From an uncultured Burkholderiales bacterium (lineage in GTDB: Bacteria > Pseudomonadota > Gammaproteobacteria > Burkholderiales > Burkholderiaceae_C), in the NCBI GenBank assembly GCA_902825995.1, contig CADEDE010000008.1:1-58954 (forward strand): a stretch of 58,954 nt of DNA, written 5' to 3'. The notes beneath the pieces were generated by a model that was not told the DNA's origin, did no database searches, and was given only the letters and a program-made list of their open reading frames with translations. Both the position numbers and the translations under genes were made by a program. Each line of letters starts with the position of its first letter. Within the stretch, counting starts at the first letter, position 1. Below, one piece after another: positions 1-11,432 of the stretch.

Positions 1-53
1 CCTTCGTGCTGCGCACTCCGGTATTCGCCCTTGGGGCGGCCCGGCGGGCTCAT
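1..53 (-). repeat. REP-like start-codon repeat, copy A (left end)
   Basis: Reading on the minus strand this begins ATGAGCCCGCCGGGC and runs to the left edge. It is the exact reverse complement of the right end of the window (58902-58954 region). It contains short hairpins: GCCCG-C-CGGGC, CGCCC-CAA-GGGCG and GTGC-GCA-GCAC. In frame it encodes [18 protein letters not shown] or nearly so. Other copies lie at 8536, 17795-17848, 51920-51976 and 58901. Confidence 0.9.
1..53 (-). CDS. N-terminal fragment of a gene leaving the window on the left
   Basis: The ATG at 53-51 opens a frame that encodes the repeat-derived peptide starting [17 protein letters not shown] and stays open to the edge. Its ATG overlaps the TGA of the preceding small protein (ATGA). 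This fits the next gene of the gua operon carrying a repeat-derived N-terminal extension, as moaE, nadA and the M32 peptidase do. The product cannot be identified; in related bacteria a tRNA adenosine deaminase (tadA) often follows guaA, but that is only a guess from gene order. Confidence 0.45.
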   Translation of the reverse strand, partial: MSPPGRPKGEYRSAQHE

Positions 54-310
54 GACTGCGCGGCGTTACTGCGATCGACGCCTTTTTGCAGTGCAGCATC
101 GGTGGCGTTGCGCACGTTGTTCTGGATCGACCGGGCCTGCGCCGGCACGCTGGCTTCGAGCAGGGTCGGGGCCGCATCGGCCAGGCCCTCGGCCGGTACG
201 CGGGTGGTCGTGGCGCCGGTCTGGCCCAGCGCCTGCAATTGCGCTTTGCCGAGCACACCGACGATGGCCAGCGCCATCAGCAAGGACATCACACCGAAGA
301 TCATTCGCAT
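50..310 (-). CDS. small single-pass membrane protein, unknown function
   Basis: An 86-residue protein starting MRMIFGVMSLLMALAIVGVL. The first 20 or so residues form one hydrophobic segment (signal anchor or signal peptide). The rest is Ala/Gln-rich and hydrophilic with no recognisable domain. The start is chosen at 310 because a GGGAG sequence lies about 14 bases upstream and guaA stops only 7 bases before it. An upstream start at 358 would lie inside guaA. Its TGA overlaps the ATG of the next, repeat-initiated frame. It is probably the third or fourth gene of the gua operon. Homologues next to guaA are seen in related bacteria as hypothetical proteins; no function is proposed. Confidence 0.7.
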   Translation of the reverse strand: MRMIFGVMSLLMALAIVGVLGKAQLQALGQTGATTTRVPAEGLADAAPTLLEASVPAQARSIQNNVRNATDAALQKGVDRSNAAQS

Positions 311-317
311 CAGAGGA

Positions 318-1904
318 TCACTCCCACTCGATCGTCGCCGGCGGTTTACTCGACACATCGTAGGTTACGCGGTTGATGCCGCGCACTTCGTTGATGATGC
401 GCCCGCTCGTCCGCTTCAGAAGGCCGTATGGCAGTTCGGCCCAGTCGGCGGTCATGAAGTCGCTGGTCTGCACCGCACGCAGTGCAACGACGAAATCGTA
501 GGTCCGGCCGTCGCCCATCACGCCGACGCTCTTGACCGGCAGGAAAACCGCGAAAGCCTGGCTGGTCAACTCGTACCAGCTCTTGCCCGAATTCGGTTCA
601 ATGGTCGAACGCAGCTCGTCGATGAAGATCGCATCGGCGCGGCGCAGCAGGTCGGCATAGTCCTTCTTCACCTCGCCGAGGATGCGCACGCCCAGGCCCG
701 GACCCGGGAACGGATGGCGATAGACCATGTCGTGCGGCAGGCCGAGCGCGACGCCGAGCTCGCGCACTTCGTCCTTGAACAGATCTCGCAGCGGTTCGAG
801 CAGTTTCAGCCCCAATGTTTCGGGCAGGCCACCGACATTGTGGTGACTCTTGATCGTGGTCGCTTTCTTGGTCTTGGCGCCGCCGCTCTCGATCACATCC
901 GGGTAGATCGTGCCCTGGGCCAGCCACTTGGCATTGGCGAGTTTTTTCGCCTCGCGCTGGAAGACTTCGACAAATTCTCGGCCGATGACCTTGCGCTTGG
1001 CTTCGGGATCGGTCACGCCCTCGAGATGGCCGAGGAACTGGTCGGCGGCATCGACGTGAACCACCTTGGCGTGCAGGCGGCCGACAAACATCGCCATCAC
1101 CGCTTCAGCCTCGTTCAGGCGCAGCAAGCCGTGATCAACGAAGACACAAGTCAGCTGGTCGCCGATGGCGCGGTGGATCAGCGCCGCAGCGACACTCGAA
1201 TCGACCCCGCCCGACAGACCGAGGATCACCTCTTCGCTGCCGACCTGATCGCGGATCTTCGCCACCGCTTCGGCAAGGTGGTCGCGCATGACCCAATCCG
1301 GCGCGGCGGCGCAGATGTCGAGCACGAAGCGATCCAGCATCACCCGGCCCTGCACCGTGTGCGTGACCTCGGGGTGGAATTGCACGGCGTAGTAGCCGCG
1401 CGATTCGTCGGCCATGCCGGCGATCGGGCAACTCGGGGTGCTGGCCATCAGCTTGAAGCCGGGCGGCAGGGCGGTGACCTTGTCGCCGTGGCTCATCCAG
1501 ACTTTGAGCATGCCGTGGCCCTCGGGGGCGACGAAATCCTGCAGGCCTTCGAACAGGCGGGTGTGGCCGCGCGCGCGCACTTCGGCATAGCCGAATTCGC
1601 GCTGCGTCGAGGCCTCGACCGCACCGCCCAGCTGCACCGTCATCGTGAACATGCCGTAGCAGATGCCCAGCACCGGCACGTCGGCCTGCCACACGGCCTG
1701 CGGCGCGCGCAGATCCTGTTCTTCGTAGGTGCTGGCGTGGCTGCCCGACAGGATGATCCCCTTCGGCGCGAACTTGCGGATGAAAGCGTCGCTGACGTCG
1801 TTGGGGTGGATCTCGCAATAAACATGCGCCTCGCGCACGCGGCGCGCAATCAGCTGCGTGAGCTGCGAGCCGAAATCGAGGATCAGGATCTTGTCGTGGG
1901 TCAT
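318..1904 (-). CDS. guaA: GMP synthase (glutamine-hydrolysing)
   Basis: Converts XMP to GMP using ATP and glutamine, the last step of de novo guanine nucleotide synthesis. The protein is 528 residues, normal for the family. The N-terminal class I glutamine amidotransferase domain has nucleophile Cys82 in GICYGMF and catalytic His177 and Glu179 in QFHPEV. The ATP pyrophosphatase domain starts with the PP-loop SGGVDS at 231-236, followed by the dimerisation domain and the C-terminal TIEWE end. The start ATG at 1904 overlaps the TGA of the upstream MFS gene by 4 bases (ATGA), so the two are likely translationally coupled. It shares an operon with guaB, with a transporter gene interposed. Confidence 0.98.
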   Translation of the reverse strand: MTHDKILILDFGSQLTQLIARRVREAHVYCEIHPNDVSDAFIRKFAPKGIILSGSHASTYEEQDLRAPQAVWQADVPVLGICYGMFTMTVQLGGAVEASTQREFGYAEVRARGHTRLFEGLQDFVAPEGHGMLKVWMSHGDKVTALPPGFKLMASTPSCPIAGMADESRGYYAVQFHPEVTHTVQGRVMLDRFVLDICAAAPDWVMRDHLAEAVAKIRDQVGSEEVILGLSGGVDSSVAAALIHRAIGDQLTCVFVDHGLLRLNEAEAVMAMFVGRLHAKVVHVDAADQFLGHLEGVTDPEAKRKVIGREFVEVFQREAKKLANAKWLAQGTIYPDVIESGGAKTKKATTIKSHHNVGGLPETLGLKLLEPLRDLFKDEVRELGVALGLPHDMVYRHPFPGPGLGVRILGEVKKDYADLLRRADAIFIDELRSTIEPNSGKSWYELTSQAFAVFLPVKSVGVMGDGRTYDFVVALRAVQTSDFMTADWAELPYGLLKRTSGRIINEVRGINRVTYDVSSKPPATIEWE

Positions 1905-3169
1905 GTCTGGGCCGGGTGCAGGGATTTCAGGGCGCGCTCGCGGGTGAAATGGCGCAACGCAATCAGCATCGCCGCAGCTTGCAGCGCGGCGCAGAAATAG
2001 TACGGTGCACCGATGCGCCAATCGCCCTGCGGCAAGTGCGATACGAAGGCCAGCATCGCCGCGCCGATGACCGGCGCGATCACGGCCATCAGACTGTTCA
2101 ACGACGATACGGCGCCCATCGTGCGACCCTGCGTCGTTTCGTCGGCGGCGTTGGAGACGATGCCCTGCATCGCCGAAGCGACCGCAAAGCCGAGCAGGTT
2201 GAAGCCGATCACCACGATCATCATCCAGCCCGCCGGCGCCAGGCCCCACGCCAGGTAGCACAGCGACGAAGACAGCAAGCCCATCACCGCCAGCCGCTGC
2301 GCCGAGAAGCGGCGCAACAGGTGCTTGAGCAAGACACCCTGCACCAGGGTTGACATCACACCCACCGCGAACAGGGACCAGCCGTTGTGCAGCGGCCCCC
2401 AGCCGAACTTGAACGCGGTATAGAGCACCCAGGTCGAGTGCAGCACGAACTGCGCCAATGCCGACAAGGCCAGCACGATCACCAGCGGCCCGATGCCCTT
2501 CAACCCGGCCAGCCCGCGCAGCGAGGCCAGCGGATTGGCCTTGCGCCAGTGGAACGGTGAGCGCCGATCGGCCGGCAGCGACTCGGGCAGCACGAAATAG
2601 CCGTAGGCCAGGTTCAGCAAGGACAAGCCGCCGGCGACGAAGAACGGCAGGTGCAAATCGATGTTGCCGAGCAATCCGCCCAGCACCGGGCCGAGGATGA
2701 AGCCCAGGCCGAACATCGCGCCGAGCAAGCCGAAGCGCCGCGCGCGTTCCTCCGGCGGCGTGATATCGGCGACATAGGCGTTGGCGACCGCGGCATTGGC
2801 CATCAAGGCGCCGCTGAACAGGCGCACGACGATCAACATCCACAGCGCCGTCGCGATCGCGGTGACGAAGAAGCTCAGCCCCAGGCCGGCAAAGCCGACC
2901 AGCAGGATCGGGCGGCGGCCGTAGCGGTCGGACAGTGCGCCCAGGATCGGCGAGCCGAAGAAGTTGGCAATACCGAAGGCGAACATCACCGCACCGAACC
3001 AGAAGGCCTGGTCGGCCTGGCTGGCCGTGAACGTACCCACCAGCGGCGGCAGGACCGGAATGATCAGGCCGATCGAGACCATGTCGATCAGCACCGTGAT
3101 CAGGATAAAGGGCATCGCCGCCCGCGTGGGCGCCGACGTCGCAGGCAGGGCGGCAGGCGTGGAGGACAC
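1901..3169 (-). CDS. MFS efflux transporter, TetA-like (DHA1), within the gua operon
   Basis: A 422-residue major facilitator protein with about 12 hydrophobic segments. The loop 2-3 signature [14 protein letters not shown] is typical of drug:H+ antiporters, and the segment after TM4 ([26 protein letters not shown]) resembles the TetA/DHA1-12 motif. The start is a GTG at 3169, three bases after the guaB stop, and the gene ends in an ATGA overlap with guaA. Placement between guaB and guaA suggests co-transcription and perhaps export of a purine-related compound, but the substrate cannot be read from sequence. A tetracycline-resistance role should not be assumed. Confidence 0.85.
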   Translation of the reverse strand: MSSTPAALPATSAPTRAAMPFILITVLIDMVSIGLIIPVLPPLVGTFTASQADQAFWFGAVMFAFGIANFFGSPILGALSDRYGRRPILLVGFAGLGLSFFVTAIATALWMLIVVRLFSGALMANAAVANAYVADITPPEERARRFGLLGAMFGLGFILGPVLGGLLGNIDLHLPFFVAGGLSLLNLAYGYFVLPESLPADRRSPFHWRKANPLASLRGLAGLKGIGPLVIVLALSALAQFVLHSTWVLYTAFKFGWGPLHNGWSLFAVGVMSTLVQGVLLKHLLRRFSAQRLAVMGLLSSSLCYLAWGLAPAGWMMIVVIGFNLLGFAVASAMQGIVSNAADETTQGRTMGAVSSLNSLMAVIAPVIGAAMLAFVSHLPQGDWRIGAPYYFCAALQAAAMLIALRHFTRERALKSLHPAQT

Positions 3170-3172
3170 GCG

Positions 3173-4642
<1,470 letters not shown>

Positions 4643-4669
4643 GGGAAAAAGCTCCAGACGCAAAAGTCG

Positions 4670-4675
4670 ATTATA
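4670..4675 (-). promoter_or_regulatory. -10 element upstream of guaB
   Basis: A perfect TATAAT on the minus strand, 27 bases before the guaB start. No good -35 hexamer is seen at 16-18 bases upstream. The region 4643-4757 separates divergent genes, so it should also hold the promoter of the DUF4124 gene on the plus strand. Confidence 0.55.
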
Positions 4676-4757
4676 GAGAGCGTGAATTTGCACCGCGTCG
4701 CAGTCGCGGGTGGCGCACTAAACTGCCAGTCGCCTTCGCTGCTCCTTTTTGTTGACC

Positions 4758-5258
4758 ATGCGCCATGCCAACCACCTTGTTCCCGCCCTGCTCGTTGCGC
4801 TGGCCTGCGGCAGTGCGAATGCACAGTGGAAATGGCGCGATGCCAACGGCCGCATCACCGCCAGCGACCTGCCGCCGCCGGCCACGGTGCTCGAACAGAA
4901 CATCCTCGCCCGGCCGGCCGATTCACGCCGCGCGGCCACTGGCGCCGCTGCGGCAACGGCCGCGTCGGCAGCGATGGCCAAGGCGCCGGCCGGCAAGGAC
5001 AGCATCGACCCCGAACTCGAAGCCCGGCGCAAGCGCGCCGCCGACGAGAAAGCCGCGCAGCAACGCCAGCAACAGGATCGCGAAGCCGCCGCCCGCGCCG
5101 AAAATTGCACCCGCGCAAAGGGCAACCTTGCGGTGCTCATCGACGGCAAGCGCATCGTCCGCACCAACGCCCAAGGCGAGGTCGAGGCCATCGACGACAA
5201 AGGCCGCGCCGAAGAAATTCAGCGCGCACGCGCCACGATCGCCAGCGAGTGCAGGTAA
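4758..5258 (+). CDS. DUF4124-domain secreted protein (paralogue 1)
   Basis: A 166-residue protein with a signal peptide (MRHANHLVPALLVALACGSANA, cleavage near AQW). It is followed by the DUF4124 signature WKWRDANGRITASDLPPP, an Ala-rich spacer, and a charged Gln/Arg-rich helix (about 75-120). The C-terminus is conserved, with NAQGEVEAIDDKGRAEEIQRAR. DUF4124 proteins are small periplasmic proteins common in proteobacteria and of unknown function. The ATG at 4758 is chosen because it begins the signal peptide directly; a TTG at 4749 is in frame but unneeded. It is tandem with a paralogue 130 bases downstream. Confidence 0.85.
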   Translation: MRHANHLVPALLVALACGSANAQWKWRDANGRITASDLPPPATVLEQNILARPADSRRAATGAAAATAASAAMAKAPAGKDSIDPELEARRKRAADEKAAQQRQQQDREAAARAENCTRAKGNLAVLIDGKRIVRTNAQGEVEAIDDKGRAEEIQRARATIASECR

Positions 5259-5388
5259 GCCGTCGGCGCGCGCCCGGCAGATCCCCTGAATAGGGTGCCG
5301 CGTCGGCAGCGGGCACCTCTGTGCGTCGATGCCGACGCTAAACTCGAACTCCCTTCCGCCCTGCCGGGATCGATTGGACGCCCGTACC

Positions 5389-5904
5389 ATGCGCCAGTTG
5401 CCGTTCACTGTCGCCCTGTCTGCCGCGCTGGCAGTGACCACGGCAATGGCGCAAACCGTGCCGCCGCCAACGGCGTGGAAGTGGCGCGATGCCAGCGGGC
5501 AGATCAACCTCAGTGACCTGCCGCCGCCGCCGTCGGTGCCGGCCAAGGACATCCTCGAGCACCCGCCGATTGAGCGCAAGGCGGCCGCGGCGACGCCTGC
5601 CGCCGCATCCGCGGCACCCGCGCTGCAGCAGGCCCTCTCCAGGCCGCACACCGACCCGGAACTGGAGGCGCGGCGCAGGCGTGCCCTGGACGATCAAGCC
5701 ACACAGCAGCGCCAGCAACACCAACGCGACGCCCTGGTGCGCGCCGACAATTGCAGCCGCGCGCAGGCCGCACTGGCCCTGCTGAGCGACGGGCAGCGCA
5801 TTTCCCGCACCAATGCCCAGGGCGACCGCGAAGTCATCGACGACAAAACCCGCGCCGACGAGACACAGCGCGTTCGCGCCGTCATCGCCAGCGACTGCCG
5901 CTGA
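5389..5904 (+). CDS. DUF4124-domain secreted protein (paralogue 2)
   Basis: A 171-residue protein with the same architecture as its upstream neighbour: signal peptide ending in TAMAQ, DUF4124 motif WKWRDASGQINLSDLPPPP, Ala-rich spacer, DPELEARRRRA helix, and C-terminal TNAQGDREVIDDKTRADETQRVR. Similarity to paralogue 1 is high at both ends and low in the spacer, which indicates a tandem duplication. The gap 5259-5388 shows no recognisable gene. An upstream in-frame ATG at 5329 would put a non-signal segment before the signal peptide and is rejected. Confidence 0.85.
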   Translation: MRQLPFTVALSAALAVTTAMAQTVPPPTAWKWRDASGQINLSDLPPPPSVPAKDILEHPPIERKAAAATPAAASAAPALQQALSRPHTDPELEARRRRALDDQATQQRQQHQRDALVRADNCSRAQAALALLSDGQRISRTNAQGDREVIDDKTRADETQRVRAVIASDCR

Positions 5905-5972
5905 TCAACCTGGTTGGCTTGCGGCGGCACACAGTGCGGTCAGCACAGCGTGACCGGCCAGGCCAGCGCGTG

Positions 5973-7214
5973 TCATGCGGTCACCGCACGTGTCGTGCCC
6001 AGGCGCAGGCCGATCATCGACGCACACACGACCCCCAGCGCCAGCGCCAAGGCCGCGCCGAAGAACACGCCGCCAGGGTGGCCGCCGTCGAGTACCGCAC
6101 CGAATACCGGCGCGGCCAGCGCAAAGCCGAGATCCAGCCCTGAATAGACCGTGCCATAGACGCGCCCCGTCGCGCCTGGCGGCGCGGCACGCTTAATCAG
6201 CATATCGCGCGATGGGCCGGCGAGCCCCGCTCCGAGCCCGGCCAGCGCAGCCACGCCGATGGCCACCCGACCTGGCAGCCAACCCGTGCCGACCAGCGCG
6301 AGCAGTGCGGCCGAGCCGGCCAGGCAGATGCCGATCAGCCGTTCCAGGCGCTGCGCGCGCGCGGCCTGAAAACCGCCCAGCAACATGCCGGCAATGCCGC
6401 AGACCATGTAGCCGGTGACGACAAACGACGCCTGCTCGAGCGGCAAGCCGTACAGCTTTTGCAGCGCGGGACCGGCAAAGCTGAGGATCACGGTCAGCGC
6501 GCAAGTCGAGAAGAAGAAAAAGCAGAAGCACAACCACACCGAAGGCAGGCGCAGGAAAGCCAGCGCCGGTTCGGCCGCCGCCACGGTGACGCGCTTGGCG
6601 TGGCCGCCCTCGTTTGCCCGATCGTCAACTGCATCCCGCTGCCACAGCATCAAGGCCAGCACCGCCAGCGCCCATAACGCGCAGGCGGCCATGGCCCAGC
6701 GCCAGGAACCCGTCAAGCCGCTGACGCCGAGCAGAACCAGCGGCGCGACCGCCCACCCGAGATTGCCACCGACGCCATGCACCGCGAAGGCGTGACCCAG
6801 GCGCGGTTGCGATACGCGCTGGTTGAGGATCGTGAAATCAATCGGGTGGAACGGTGAGTTGCCCAAGCCGGCCAATGCCGCCGCCAGCAACAAGCCGCCA
6901 TAGCCTTGCGCCAACGCAGCACTCGCCGCAGCAACCACAAAACAGCCAAGCGCGGTGAACAGCACCGGGCGCGCGCCAACACGGTCCACCAGAAAACCGG
7001 CCAGCGCCTGGCCAATCCCCGAGATGACAAAAAACAAGCTCACCAGCAGCCCGAGTTCGGCGTAGCTGAGCCCGAAACTCTCTTTGAATACCGGGAACAG
7101 CGGCGGCAGCAGCAGGTGGAATAAATGTGAGGTGCCATGCGCCAGACCGACCAGCGAAATCGTGCGCAGGTCTTGCCTGCGGATGACAGGGTCGGCGCTA
7201 GAGGTAGGGCTCAT
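5973..7214 (-). CDS. MFS transporter, fosmidomycin-resistance (Fsr)-like
   Basis: A 413-residue membrane protein with about 12 predicted helices. The N-terminus is LVGLAHGTSHLFHLLLPPLF followed by VFKESFGLSYAELGLLVSLFF, a pattern of the Fsr/YfnL-type branch of the MFS; the loop 2-3 motif is GFLVDRVGARPVL. The start MSPTSSAD at 7214 is chosen over an in-frame start at 7286 because the extra residues are hydrophilic and unlike the family. It is divergent from the unknown gene at 7377. The substrate is unknown; the family name reflects one characterised member only. Confidence 0.8.
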   Translation of the reverse strand: MSPTSSADPVIRRQDLRTISLVGLAHGTSHLFHLLLPPLFPVFKESFGLSYAELGLLVSLFFVISGIGQALAGFLVDRVGARPVLFTALGCFVVAAASAALAQGYGGLLLAAALAGLGNSPFHPIDFTILNQRVSQPRLGHAFAVHGVGGNLGWAVAPLVLLGVSGLTGSWRWAMAACALWALAVLALMLWQRDAVDDRANEGGHAKRVTVAAAEPALAFLRLPSVWLCFCFFFFSTCALTVILSFAGPALQKLYGLPLEQASFVVTGYMVCGIAGMLLGGFQAARAQRLERLIGICLAGSAALLALVGTGWLPGRVAIGVAALAGLGAGLAGPSRDMLIKRAAPPGATGRVYGTVYSGLDLGFALAAPVFGAVLDGGHPGGVFFGAALALALGVVCASMIGLRLGTTRAVTA

Positions 7215-7376
7215 GGCGCAATGGTAGCGAGGGAGCCCGGGTGGCCCACGATGGCGACCGAATGTGACAACGGTGACAGCCCGCACCGGCCGACCCAGGC
7301 CCGTTGCGGGTGGGCACCGACCGCCCCACCTGATTCGTTAGCCTACCGGGATCTCGACGCTACAACGAGCGGAAAA

Positions 7377-8507
7377 ATGTTGAAATCCCTCTTCGGCGAA
7401 CTGACCGCCACGCCCTTGAAGCCCGGCAGTCCGGTGCCGGCCTTTGCCGCCACCGCCGTGCTCGAAAGCACCGACACCCACCTGGCCGACGACGGCCGCA
7501 TGCTCGACCGTCACCAGCAGGATCTTTTCGTCACCGGCTCACCGGCGCAGGCCATGCGCGAACACCTGGCCCAGGCCCAGAGCGGCACCGACGTACGCAC
7601 GATCACCCTGCTCGACCCGTCGCGCCTGTGGGCGCCGAGTGTGGTCAAGGCACTGTCCGATGCCACCGGGCAACCGGTGGAAAAGCTGCACCTGCGCGAA
7701 CAGGCGTCGCTGCGCATCCTGGCCACGCTCGAGCGCACCGTGGTGCCGCGACGCGGCGACGCCACGCTGAAGATCTACCATGCCGACCTGCGCGTGGCTG
7801 AAGGTGAAAACCTGCGCATTCCGTTCGTGCTGATGGAGCGCAGCCAGATGTCTGCCGTGATCGTCGGCCCGATGCAGGCAGCCGAGGTCGAGGGCCTGTT
7901 GCTGGCGCTTCACGCCGCCGTGCGCGAGGCGAATTGGCGTTGCGAATCCCTGATCTTCCTGTTGCCGCCCAGCGGCGCCTGGATCGCCAGCAAGATTGCC
8001 AGCCTCGACTGGCCGCGCACACTGCAGGTCGAGGTGCTGGACGAGCCGCTGGTCGGCACCTCGTCGGTGTGGAACGCCTTGCTCGCGGCGTGGGACCGCC
8101 AGCATGGGCCGAGCGAACTGCCCGCCGACCCGGCGGCACTCGAAGCCCGCGCTGTGGCGCGCCAGTTGCGCACGCTGATGCACACCGACGGCGTGCTCGG
8201 CTGCGGCCTGGTCGATGCCACCGACGGCGACCTGCTGGCCGGCGAATCGCGCGACGCCGGCACCGGCCTGGCGCGTGCTGCCGCCGCGCTGGCACCGGTG
8301 CTGCGCGCGCATCGGCAGGCCAGCGAGGCGATGTCCATGCCGGGGTCATTGGACGAAATCGCCTTCGTCAATGGCGGCGTTTGCCATCTGTTGCGCCCGC
8401 TGCGGCAACGGCCGAACCAGTTCCTGTTCGCGCGCATCGACCGCTCGCACGCCAACCTGGCACTGCTGAAGTTCAAGCTCGCCGAAGCCGAGCGCAACCT
8501 CGGCTAG
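7377..8507 (+). CDS. unknown protein with C-terminal roadblock/LC7-like domain (paralogue 1), upstream of nadA
   Basis: A 376-residue soluble protein. No name is recognised. Residues about 1-250 form an alpha/beta region ([15 protein letters not shown] ... TITLLDP ... [23 protein letters not shown] ... [11 protein letters not shown]). About 265-376 resemble a roadblock/LC7 fold ([24 protein letters not shown], then CHLLRPL ... [25 protein letters not shown]). The protein at 11433-12773 shares both parts, so they are paralogues. The start at 7377 has a GAGCGGA sequence just upstream; a longer in-frame extension to 7137 would overlap the divergent MFS gene. It ends 28 bases before the repeat that precedes nadA, so an operon with nadA is likely. 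Function unknown. Confidence 0.75.
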   Translation: MLKSLFGELTATPLKPGSPVPAFAATAVLESTDTHLADDGRMLDRHQQDLFVTGSPAQAMREHLAQAQSGTDVRTITLLDPSRLWAPSVVKALSDATGQPVEKLHLREQASLRILATLERTVVPRRGDATLKIYHADLRVAEGENLRIPFVLMERSQMSAVIVGPMQAAEVEGLLLALHAAVREANWRCESLIFLLPPSGAWIASKIASLDWPRTLQVEVLDEPLVGTSSVWNALLAAWDRQHGPSELPADPAALEARAVARQLRTLMHTDGVLGCGLVDATDGDLLAGESRDAGTGLARAAAALAPVLRAHRQASEAMSMPGSLDEIAFVNGGVCHLLRPLRQRPNQFLFARIDRSHANLALLKFKLAEAERNLG

Positions 8508-8535
8508 AAATTTTCGGGCCGGCTACCATTGCCGG

Positions 8536-8588
8536 ATGAGACCGCCGGGCCGCCCCAAGGGCGAATACCGGAGTGCGCAGCACAGAGA
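8536..8588 (+). repeat. REP-like start-codon repeat, copy B, before nadA
   Basis: Begins ATGAGACCGCCGGGCCGCCC and shows one substitution in the first hairpin; the GTGC-GCA-GCAC hairpin is kept. It is in frame with nadA and would add 20 residues beginning [16 protein letters not shown] if its ATG were used. Confidence 0.88.
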
Positions 8589-8595
8589 TTGCCTG

Positions 8596-9708
8596 ATGAA
8601 CCCAATACTGTTCGACTACACCCGCCAGGATGCCAGCGGCGCCAGCCGCACCGAGCAGGCCTGGGCCCGCGTCCCGCTGGCGCCGCCGCCGGCCGAGCGA
8701 AAGGCCGCAAAGGCACGGGCTGCCAGGTTGCTGAAGCAGCACAACGCCGTGCTGGTGGCGCATTACTACGTCGATGGCGACGTGCAGGATCTGGCCCTCG
8801 AAACCGGCGGTTGTGTCGCCGACTCGCTGGAAATGGCGCGCTTCGGCCGTGACCATGCGGCGCAGACCCTGGTCGTGGCCGGCGTGCGCTTCATGGGCGA
8901 GACCTCGAAGATCCTGTCGCCCGCCAAGCGCGTGCTGATGCCCGACCTGGAAGCCAGCTGTTCGCTCGACCTCGGTTGCCCGCCCGACGAATTCGCGCGC
9001 TTTTGCGACGCCCATCCCGAGCGCAAGGTGGTGGTTTATGCCAACACCAGCGCCGCGGTAAAGGCGCGTGCCGACTGGATGGTGACCAGTTCCTGCGCCC
9101 TGGCCATCGTGCAACACCTCGAGGAGCAGGGCCAGAAAATCCTCTGGGCCCCCGACCGCCACCTGGGTCGCTACATCCGCGACCAGACCGGCGCCGATAT
9201 GCTGCTGTGGAACGGCGAGTGCATCGTGCACGACGAATTCAAGGCCCTCGAACTCGATCTGATGAAACGCGAGCACCCGGGCGCGCTGGTGCTGGTGCAT
9301 CCCGAGTCGCCGGCCGGCGTGGTGGCGCTGGCCAATGTGGTCGGTTCGACCTCGCAGTTGATCCAGGCGGTGGTCGATGGCAGCGCCAGCACCTATATCG
9401 TCGCCACCGACAAGGGCATCCTGCACCGCATGAAGCAGCTTGCACCAGGAAAAACCCTGCTCGAAGCACCCACCGCGGGCCAGAGTGCAACGTGCAAGAG
9501 TTGCGCCCATTGCCCCTGGATGGCGATGAACGCGGTGCAAGGGGTGATCGATGGCCTCGAGCACGGCCACGGCACGATCGTCGTGCCCGAGCCGACACGC
9601 GCCCGGGCGCTGGCCTGCATCGAGCGCATGCTGGCCTTCGTCGCGGCCAATCCGGCGAGCATTGCCCAGCCGCGGCGCGGCTGGGCGCCCAACATCGGCA
9701 GCGCCTGA
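8596..9708 (+). CDS. nadA: quinolinate synthase
   Basis: Condenses iminoaspartate with dihydroxyacetone phosphate to quinolinate, the second step of de novo NAD synthesis, using a [4Fe-4S] cluster. The protein is 370 residues from [11 protein letters not shown]. Cluster ligands are Cys122 ([10 protein letters not shown]), Cys209 ([11 protein letters not shown]) and one of the cysteines in CKSCAHC (300-306). The substrate motif [13 protein letters not shown] is at about 55. The start at 8596 gives the family N-terminus. The repeat immediately upstream provides an alternative in-frame ATG at 8536 that would lengthen the protein by 20 residues. It converges on nadB with a 1-base gap. Confidence 0.97.
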   Translation: MNPILFDYTRQDASGASRTEQAWARVPLAPPPAERKAAKARAARLLKQHNAVLVAHYYVDGDVQDLALETGGCVADSLEMARFGRDHAAQTLVVAGVRFMGETSKILSPAKRVLMPDLEASCSLDLGCPPDEFARFCDAHPERKVVVYANTSAAVKARADWMVTSSCALAIVQHLEEQGQKILWAPDRHLGRYIRDQTGADMLLWNGECIVHDEFKALELDLMKREHPGALVLVHPESPAGVVALANVVGSTSQLIQAVVDGSASTYIVATDKGILHRMKQLAPGKTLLEAPTAGQSATCKSCAHCPWMAMNAVQGVIDGLEHGHGTIVVPEPTRARALACIERMLAFVAANPASIAQPRRGWAPNIGSA

Positions 9709-9709
9709 A

Positions 9710-11332
9710 TCAGAACCCGCTCATGCCGCGGATCAGCACGGTCGGAAAACTCACCGGCAGCGTTTGCGGATAGTCGCGGCTGTAGTGCAGCCCGCGGCTC
9801 TCGTGGCGCATCAACGCCGAGCGCACGATCAGCTCGGCGCAATCGACCAGATTGCGCAATTCGAGCAGGTCGCGGCTGACGCGGAAATTGGCGTAGTACT
9901 CGTCGATCTCGCCCTTCAGCAGGCCGATGCGGCGCAGCGCGCGTTCGAGCCGTTTGGTGGTGCGCACGATGCCGACGTAGTTCCACATCAAGAGGCGCAA
10001 CTCGTCCCAGTTGTGCGCAATCACGACCTGCTCGTCGGCGTTCTCGACCTGGCTTTCGTCCCACGCCGGCAGTGCCGCCTCGGCCGCGATCGGGGCCGCG
10101 CCAATGGATTCGGCGCAGGTGCGGCCGAGCACCACGCATTCGAGCAAGGAATTGCTCGCCAGCCGGTTCGCACCGTGCAGCCCGGTGTAGGCGGTTTCGC
10201 CCACCGCATACAGGCCCGGCAAGTCGCTGCGGCCCTCGAGGTCGGTGACTGCACCGCCGCAGGTGTAATGCGCGGCCGGCACGACCGGGATCGGCGCCTT
10301 GGCGATGTCGATGCCCAGCTTCAGGCAGCGCGCATGGATCGTCGGGAAATGCTCCTTCAGGAAGGCTTCGCCGAGATGCCGCCCATCGAGCCAGACGTGA
10401 TCGACGCCATGTTTTTTCATCTCGAAGTCGATCGCGCGCGCGACGATGTCGCGCGGCGCCAGTTCGGCGCGCGGGTCGTGACGGTCCATGAAGCGCTCAC
10501 CGAAACCCTTGCCATCCTTCGCCGGCAACAGCAGGTACGCGCCCTCCCCGCGCAGCGCTTCGGTAATCAGGAGACTGCGCTCCTGCGGGTGGTACAGGCA
10601 GGTCGGGTGGAACTGGATGAACTCCATATTGCCGACGCGGCATCCGGCGCGCCAGGCCATCGCAATGCCGTCGCCGGTGGCGGTATCGGGGTTGCTGGTG
10701 TAGCGATAGACCTTGCCGACCCCGCCGGTGGCCAACACCACCGTCGAGGCCTTCAGGGTTTCGACGCGACCGCCGTCGATGTCCAGTGCATAGACGCCAT
10801 AACAACGTATCGGCTCATCGCGCTTCAAGTGGCGCGACGTAATCAGATCGACCGCCATCCAACGCTCGCGCAGCACGATGTTCGGGTGCTCGCGCACCCG
10901 ATCCAGCAGAGCGTTGTGGATCGCCCGGCCGGTCGCGTCGGCGGCGTGGGCAATGCGGCGCACCGCGTGACCGCCCTCGCGCGTGAGGTGCAGGCCGAGC
11001 GGCCCGTCGGGGTCGGCCGAGAACGGCACGCCCTGCGCCACCAGCCATTCGATCGCCCGTGCGCTGTGCTTGGCAATAAAGCGTGCGGTGTGTTCATCGA
11101 CCAGCCCGGCGCCGGCATCCCGCGTATCGCGCACATGCGATTCGATGCTGTCGTCCCGACCGAGAACGCCGACGATGCCGCCCTGGGCCCAGGCGGTGGC
11201 GCCTTCGCCGAGATTGCGTTTGGCCAGCACAACGACCGCCCGCTTGGCGGCGAGGTGCAAGGCCACCGTCAGCCCCGCCAGGCCGGCGCCGACAATCACC
11301 ACCGGCGCATGGGCGGGCTGCTTGTGTTCCAT
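9710..11332 (-). CDS. nadB: L-aspartate oxidase
   Basis: FAD enzyme that oxidises L-aspartate to iminoaspartate, the first step of the NAD pathway continued by NadA. The protein is 540 residues. The dinucleotide-binding GxGxxG lies at 15-20 (GAGLAG), the ATAWAQGGI loop follows, and the active-site segment is [18 protein letters not shown]. Residues TCGGA and [11 protein letters not shown] are the usual C-terminal FAD contacts. The start at 11332 gives [17 protein letters not shown]; an extension to 11461 would run into the divergent neighbour. A TAGAAT hexamer ends only 7 bases before the start codon, which would make the mRNA leaderless. Confidence 0.97.
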   Translation of the reverse strand: MEHKQPAHAPVVIVGAGLAGLTVALHLAAKRAVVVLAKRNLGEGATAWAQGGIVGVLGRDDSIESHVRDTRDAGAGLVDEHTARFIAKHSARAIEWLVAQGVPFSADPDGPLGLHLTREGGHAVRRIAHAADATGRAIHNALLDRVREHPNIVLRERWMAVDLITSRHLKRDEPIRCYGVYALDIDGGRVETLKASTVVLATGGVGKVYRYTSNPDTATGDGIAMAWRAGCRVGNMEFIQFHPTCLYHPQERSLLITEALRGEGAYLLLPAKDGKGFGERFMDRHDPRAELAPRDIVARAIDFEMKKHGVDHVWLDGRHLGEAFLKEHFPTIHARCLKLGIDIAKAPIPVVPAAHYTCGGAVTDLEGRSDLPGLYAVGETAYTGLHGANRLASNSLLECVVLGRTCAESIGAAPIAAEAALPAWDESQVENADEQVVIAHNWDELRLLMWNYVGIVRTTKRLERALRRIGLLKGEIDEYYANFRVSRDLLELRNLVDCAELIVRSALMRHESRGLHYSRDYPQTLPVSFPTVLIRGMSGF

Positions 11333-11432
11333 GCACGGGATTCTAGAAGCCTGTCGGGTACCGACCCCTCGCACAGGGGGTGGGCCGTACACTGTGCTTG
11401 ACGTTTTCACAGCCGCGCCCGCGCTCCGCACC

